Source: Onchidella celtica
Taxonomy: Eukaryota; Mollusca; Gastropoda; Systellommatophora; Onchidiidae
Reading direction: 5' to 3'
DNA: 64,000 nucleotides
Assembly (NCBI GenBank): GCA_963931925.1
Contig: OZ007569.1
Coordinates: 48,310,101-48,374,100 of the forward strand
Below, in pieces: positions 58,101 through 64,000 of the stretch. Position 1 is the stretch's first letter, and every line of letters begins with the position of its first letter. The notes under the pieces are model-generated. The model saw nothing but the letters and a program-made list of their open reading frames with translations. It was not told the DNA's origin and searched no databases. The translations under genes were made by a program, and so were the position numbers.

Positions 58101-59664
58101 CTCTGTGAATGAAGGCTTTTAATAATAGGTAGTCCAAAGTGCCCTGCTAGAGGTGAAATCCAGTTTTGGCATAATTTCAGGCTAACATTACAAAGCTACT
58201 ACTGTTGTGTGTAAAGCGGCATACATCCTACCTCAAAATAAAGTTCAATTCTTCCTCTGTCAAAATATACTATCTTTTGTACTCTTTAATGTGTGTAGTT
58301 GTGTGTTTTTATTACTTGAACAAAACCTAGTCTTGCCGTTTTTGCCCTAAGCAGCGCATACCTATTTGACCCCCTCATAACAAAGGACCGCAGAGCGTCG
58401 CGCCGATGTAGTGCATGTGTTTGAAAATAACACACACAGAAAGCCAGATAAATGAGGTTTAATCCAATGTATTTTTCATCGTGTTCTGAGTTGAAATTCC
58501 TTTAAAATTCAATTGTTGAAAAGTTTGTTGACCAAGAAACTGGTGGAAACTTTAATAGATCGGGATCAAAATTATACACAAATGAAACCTCAGCCTGTGT
58601 ATTATAAGGGTATGCCAAAGTCAGACTTGGGGCATGTTTCAGCGCAAAGCACCAACTGTTTTTATAGACTCATCCAATGTTTGATTTCGTCACCTTTATC
58701 TGATGCTCAGTGCAAAGTCAATGGCAGAATACGGTTGACTTTCTTTTCAGTTGAAAAAAACAAAAACGCTATTTTTATCTCCCCTGTAAGAGTTCACAAA
58801 CAATTGACGCCTGATGAAGTCTGATGACTAAAAAACTAAAATGAAATGCTTGTACTGCATTCGTACCCCCCGAAAAAATTGAGGTCAATGTACACCCCCT
58901 TGCCTTGGAAACTGAGCATTTTCAATGCCGTGCGCGTGACTCAATAGATCGTCATTTTCTGGGTGGTCAAAGTTGGATTATCATGCAATTTGCAAAAAGT
59001 AGCAAATTCAAGGTGTTTTTTTCAATTTTGAAAATGCCATAACTTTCAAAGCCTTTGAGCCAGAATAATAAATTTGGTATCAAGATTCTTGGAAACACAA
59101 ACTCCATCAGATCAGACAAGAACTGGTGAGTTCTGATAAAAAGTAAAAATCAGTTTGGACCATCTACTTTTAAATGATTGTATCATTCCTTCACAGCTCA
59201 AACACACTATTTTTGCGTATTTATACGCAAGTGGTTGCATGTTTTTTTTTAAAAAGGGCCTAGTTCAACACTAGATCAAAGAACAATTTTATTTAAGCAA
59301 ATCATGCTCTGAATGGACATACAGCCTGTACAGTTTCATTTTGCACTCCACCGAGTCGTAGGAGAACTACATCTGTCATTATCACTAATATCAGGCAAAA
59401 GCATGAACAACAAATCCTGAAAGGCAGGAATTTTGAGCTTTGAGAAGTCACAACTTCAATCCACTCCATCAGCACTGCTCTTTATTTCCAATTTGCAAAC
59501 ATACTAAATTTATTTCAGTTAAAAGGTCAATAATCCCAACTAGCCAAAACTATCGCAATACATTCCAACATGCGCAATTGAGAAAACAGGAGGAAACCAT
59601 TATCTCCTAAGTGGAATGTCTCATAATTTAAACATATACTGGACTTCTATGTGTGCATTATTCA
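55130..59664. other. DHRS7 3' region and DNA between convergent genes
   Basis: DHRS7 (+) and SRBD1 (-) converge here. A piece at about 55650-55880 is related to the MITE at 26462-27208 and contains an AATAAA (55727-55732) that could serve DHRS7. Further AATAAA words occur near 56938, 57508 and 58235. No other exon is supported. Confidence 0.5.
59481..59514 (-). terminator. Candidate polyadenylation signals of SRBD1
   Basis: On the minus strand AATAAA occurs at 59509-59514, about 150 nt beyond the stop codon, and again at 59481-59486. Either may end the transcript. Confidence 0.4.
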
Positions 59665-62600
59665 CTATCTCTGAGCCAGAGCTTTCAGTCTCAGTCCTAT
59701 GCGTTTACGATCTAAATCTATGCTTTCTACTAGCACCTCCACATGATCTCCCACTCCCACCGTACCATTGCGACCCATTTTACTGGTGTGTATGAGACCA
59801 TTGATTCCTACTCCAATATCCACAAAAGCTCCGAAATGTGTAACATTTGTCACTCGTCCTGTAATTTCCACACCAGTGCTTAAATCAGACACTGACATCA
59901 CTTCCTGTTTAAACAGAGGCTTGTCAAATCCTGAAATGGATGAAATACCGTATACGTGAAAACTGTTCTCAATGTCACTTATCACTACTGTATTCTAAAA
60001 AACTGATGGATCTTGACGCTCACTCATGATATAGAGTGAATATGCAGGGAAAAAAAAATCAGTGGGAAAGGCATGGAAATGAAAATTCAAAAACCTGTTT
60101 CTCAGAACTGCTTACTGAATTTTTATCCACATAATCTAGTTTAACTGAGAATTTTTTTTTATATATATGAAAATTTCATATCAGTATATTACAACTTACC
60201 TTCTCGGAAATCATAAGACAAAGGTTGTTTCAAGGTGTCAGCTATCAACTTGACTGTGGCAAAACCTGCATTGTTCTTTTCATTGAAAACTCTCAGATCT
60301 GAAAGAAAGATAAATTTAATTACTCTAATGTGAACTCGTAATATGGATTTTCTATCATGACGAACAAGAACTCCTTCACCAAATAGAATCGGGTGACATA
60401 CACTGGTACATTTAAAATTACTTTCAAACTTCATATTAAAACAATGTTGTTTAAATTGCAAAATAAGAAAAAAGGTTTTGAAATTCAAACTGTCTTTGAT
60501 AGGTATGTGTTCATTCCTTTCTTGCAGTCAGAGGTGTTCTTACTTTCATCACTTGTTTTGCTCTTAACTTTGCTGATAAAGTCATCTGTTCCAATGTCAT
60601 CAAGGTTCACTCCAATATAGGATGCAAAACTGAAAATGAAACAAAACAAAACATAAGTGTAATGAAAATTTGAAAACCAGTGAATGAAATTTACATTTTC
60701 AAATTACAGAAACCACTTATAATAAATTATAAAAGTTTCACATTTGCTCAGTTTTATGGTGACACTGTGAGATAAATTAAATTTCCAGCATGCAAAATAA
60801 AGACTGTTTGACTGTAAAAGAAATGTATGGGATGGAATGAGCCATTTACTCCAGAGACAGTTTCCCATGGCTGAATGCTGAAGAACAGAGATCATCACTA
60901 TCTAATTTAACAACTGTTTGATCACAACCTAAATTAATAACTGTTCGATCACAATCTAAATTAACAACTGTTGGATCACAATCTAAATTAACAACTATTT
61001 AATCACAATCTAAATTAGCCCACACCCCACGTGCTACCCATAAAGCCCGCTGTCCAGTCAGTGTGACCTTACTCACAGGGAATCTTATATGAGTCGCACT
61101 GACCCTCGCTGATATGCAATGACCACACTACTGCTGTCCTCGTGGTTCGGTTTGTATTTGATCGGTATGAAAACATTCACTGCTATGCCTTATCACGCTT
61201 GATAATGAATTAACCAGTGAAACCTTTGTCTCTAGGCCTCTAACCAATGATCTGACTTATGATACCAAACTGACAGATGTAATTTGCGTGAGAACAAAGC
61301 ATGGTAACTAGCCACGCCCCCCAAGCCCTAAACAAATGATTTCATCCAGATTGGCACATACTGATGAACTGACGTGGGCATTTGGGGCAAAGGTCATTTC
61401 AGAGCTTGTTTCTGATGGTTCGTAGACAACTCCAGATGATGGTCAGCTTGGAGGAAAATGAGATAATACTGCAGATTTGTTGAGCAACAATTCGCATGTC
61501 AATTTTACACCTTTTGATAGTGTGGGGAGAGCCTTTGAAAGCTTAGTCTTTGGTATTCCGGCCAGTGGTTCACATGTTCTTGTCATAATGCCTTTGATTT
61601 AGGAGAGATATAGTGAGCAATAAGATGGTAAAGAGGACAGTGATCTCAGTGTGATAACACGCTTTCCGCGCAATGTGTACAGCTTGACCCACCCGTGTTT
61701 GCGTGCCCGTCAATGTGAACATTTGGGAACTGGACACCGTATACTTATGCGAGGCACAGGGTAAAGGTTAACAACTGTTTGATCAATCTAAATGAACAAC
61801 TGTTTGAGTGGGAAATTTAATTAGGTTGTCAATCAATCAATACATCCATAAATAATATTTCGTAGTTAAGAAGAAAAAAACGAATGAAATACATCATCAG
61901 TAAACTGCCTGCTTGTCTTGCTTATTGGCTGCTTACAGTGTGGCCGGATCAGGCTTTTCCTGAAGGTAAGCCTGTATCAGGGATACTGACTGCATGTCTC
62001 CATTAACTGTGCTTGTGGATTAATGGTTCGGTTGTCAAGTATGTTTATTACAGCTATAAATAAAATCCAGTATACATGTATTGTTCATGGAGTAAAAAAC
62101 AGTGATACACAGTGATTCTCATAAAACTACTTTTGTATTCTTTACATACCAAGTTGCAAGATCATAACTTTCTGGATGGACAGAGGTTGCATCCAATGGA
62201 TTCCACTCGTCACTTGTTTCTGCCTTTCTCTTCTTCCCTCTCTTCCTAGTTGCTGCTGCGTCTTCAGCCTTGACTTCACTGACCACACCACTTGCAATAA
62301 AAGAGATAATATGAACATTTGTCAATGACTGCCCCATGCAAGGTCATTAGTGGTGAAAAACATTACTCTGGGGGACATTTCGCTGCAAAATGAAAGTGTT
62401 ATTGTCATTAGGTCCAAAGTGAAATGTTCAAGACTTTTGGACAGCATATTAAGCACACTAAAATGTATCATGTGATGCTTTATTTGGTATGTACAGTATG
62501 GCTGGCACAGAAGCAAAAAAATAATCAAAATATTCAACTATTGCAGTTTACTCTGTGGAAAACATATGAAAGATGCATCAATGGTGTCATCATTTTCAGT

Positions 62601-62962
62601 GTCCTTAATACTGGAATTTCTAAGTGGCACTTGTCCTAAGAAAGCTTTGTGTCTCAGAGAAAGGCTATGTCTCACCTTTTAGCAGCCACCTCTCCATCAT
62701 GCTTGGTGATCCTGATAAAACCAACACATTGCTCAAAACCCTTCTTGCCAAGACCTTTAATATTTAGAAGTTGCTGCCTGTTTGTAAAATGACCGTGCTT
62801 GCTTCTCCACTCCAGAATATTCTTGGCCTTTGTGGCATTCAGACCAGCTACACTCCTCAGCAAGCACTCACTACAGGTATTAAGATCCACTCCCACAAAA
62901 CTGACACATTCCTCAACCACTGAACTTAGTGCAGTCTGGAGTTTTGTTTTGTTTAGGTCATG
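59665..62962 (-). CDS. SRBD1: SRBD1, Tex-like S1 RNA-binding protein, C-terminal 292 residues
   Basis: SRBD1 is the animal relative of bacterial Tex, a nucleic-acid-binding protein with helix-hairpin-helix and S1 domains. Five exons are visible: 62962-62676, 62290-62150, 60629-60544, 60298-60200 and 59930-59665. All have GT-AG sites, and they join into 879 nt without a break (292 residues plus stop). The first exon carries [17 protein letters not shown] and the double HhH region ([29 protein letters not shown]). The second has a basic [10 protein letters not shown] stretch, possibly a nuclear signal, and HPESYDLAT. The last has FDKPLFKQ and the S1 domain ([26 protein letters not shown]). The 5' part lies beyond the right edge; no earlier exon is seen between 62963 and the end. 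The large intron holds a minisatellite and a MITE. Confidence 0.92.
60904..61018 (+). repeat. 27-bp minisatellite, split by a MITE
   Basis: About four units of the form ATTAACAACTGTTTGATCAC plus CTAA-type endings lie here. The array resumes at 61768-61815 after the element at 61019-61767. Each unit contains a TTAA, the target of that element. Confidence 0.8.
61019..61767. mobile_element. TTAA-type MITE (copy 2, inverted relative to 17382-18115)
   Basis: The right flank is TTAA (61768-61771); the left flank is TTAG, probably a mutated TTAA. Long stretches match the reverse complement of 17382-18115, including CATTCACTGCTATGCC against its counterpart. It inserted into a unit of the 27-bp minisatellite within an SRBD1 intron. 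Confidence 0.7.
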
Positions 62963-64000
62963 CTGGAAAATGCGAAAAAAAAAAAAAAAAGGGAAAAACT
63001 AAATTGAAAAATGAAGTAGAAAATTCACCTTGAATCCTTCCATAAATGCATTTGAAAAGTCAGCTGCTTTCAATGGCTCATTTTGCTCAAACACAAAGGG
63101 CTGTAACACCATAGGTGGCGCTCCACAAGTGGAGGTATGCTTTCAAGCACTTTCGCATTATCCGACTCGATGTTATCAATGTGGCGAACGTTGCAAGAAG
63201 GATTTATTTAAATCTATTTGGATTCTTGAGCATGATTTGATCAACATTAGGTGCAGCTATGGTGTTTTCTTGCCTTATGATGCAAATGGCGGTATATACC
63301 GTGCATAGCTTTATTTTAAAAAATGTCTTTATCATGTGATTTTAGGCATCAGCCATTATCTCATTAAATGAGCTTATGGATCATATTCCCATGCAAAGTG
63401 ATTTATTGATTGTAAAATCGGAGTTGTAGCCCTATGTACCTGAAATTGAAACACTTTTTCAAAAAAAATTCTTTTTTATGCTTGCAATTCCCCGATAACC
63501 TGTCGCCTTTCTATATTCCAATCCTGATTGGCAGTGAAATAAATTATACTCCAGTGAACAGTGGGTGTGTTTTCTTAGTGTTTACTATATGAAAACTTGT
63601 TTTATGTTGTGATTTGTATGATTGATACGACTTAAACGTTAACCAATTACTTAAAGTGATATTGATATTAACGAAACATATTTACTGACAGAAATAATAA
63701 TATAATACAAACAAATTAGGTGGGAAATCTGAAACCAGGCAGGGATTGAGATTAAAAGTAGGTACTCAAAACTGATTTTGGAAAGTCGCTGTATAGACAC
63801 TTAAATTAAGTTTTCCAATTGAAAGACCTCACTTTCTTAAGAATTTTAATACCAAATTTGTCTCTGTATCTCAATATTTGGCAAAGTTATGATCATCTGA
63901 ATTTTCATGAAAACACCACCGGTGCGTTATCACTGCAAACATACCAAACTGTAAACACATTCTGTTTACAGACAACAAGCCTAAATTTTTTCAAGGGTTT
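62963..64000. other. SRBD1 intron continuing past the window edge
   Basis: No upstream SRBD1 exon is recognised on the minus strand, and the frames here look random. The stretch is AT-rich with a short A run near 62976-62992. Confidence 0.5.

Noticed and set aside
58513-58824. 103-codon frame between DHRS7 and SRBD1
   Set aside because: No recognisable domain and no transcript-like context; likely chance in AT-rich DNA.

Overview
This is a window of animal nuclear DNA. It is AT-rich, with long introns, GT-AG splice sites and four conserved metazoan genes, and it is dense in small DNA transposons and young LINEs. The gene sequences, the palindromic GATCTA microsatellites and the transposon mix suggest a mollusc, probably a gastropod. 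That placement is inferred from general resemblance, not from a search.

Host genes, left to right. COX16 (+, four exons, 8628-16272) encodes a mitochondrial cytochrome c oxidase assembly factor. An ABRA/STARS-like actin-binding Rho-activating gene with a Costars domain (-, two coding exons, 35271-29983) follows. DHRS7 (+, eight coding positions, 46796-55129) encodes a membrane-anchored short-chain dehydrogenase. The last five exons of SRBD1 (-, 62962-59665), a Tex-like RNA-binding protein with HhH and S1 domains, run off the right edge. The genes share no pathway; neighbouring genes are separated by tens of kilobases or less of repeat-rich DNA.

Mobile DNA. Two RTE-like LINE families are each present as one full-length copy with an uninterrupted ORF of about 1000 codons (A, 19134-22459; B, 40078-43320) and one 5'-truncated copy (A, 12518-13859; B, 47620-48240). 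All four have 12-15 bp target-site duplications. There are also two non-autonomous Helitrons with correct A/T insertion junctions, a set of TTAA-flanked piggyBac-like MITEs, and a set of TA-flanked elements beginning CAGT (pogo/Tigger-like). Several are nested, and every host gene carries insertions in its introns. No LTR retrovirus, Polinton, CRISPR array or rRNA was seen.

The most interesting host feature is in DHRS7. The 47-nt exon carrying the catalytic Tyr-x-x-x-Lys motif exists twice in tandem (52245-52291 and 52583-52629). Both copies are open, have good splice sites and are phase-compatible. Using both together would shift the frame, so the arrangement looks like mutually exclusive splicing of an enzyme active site.
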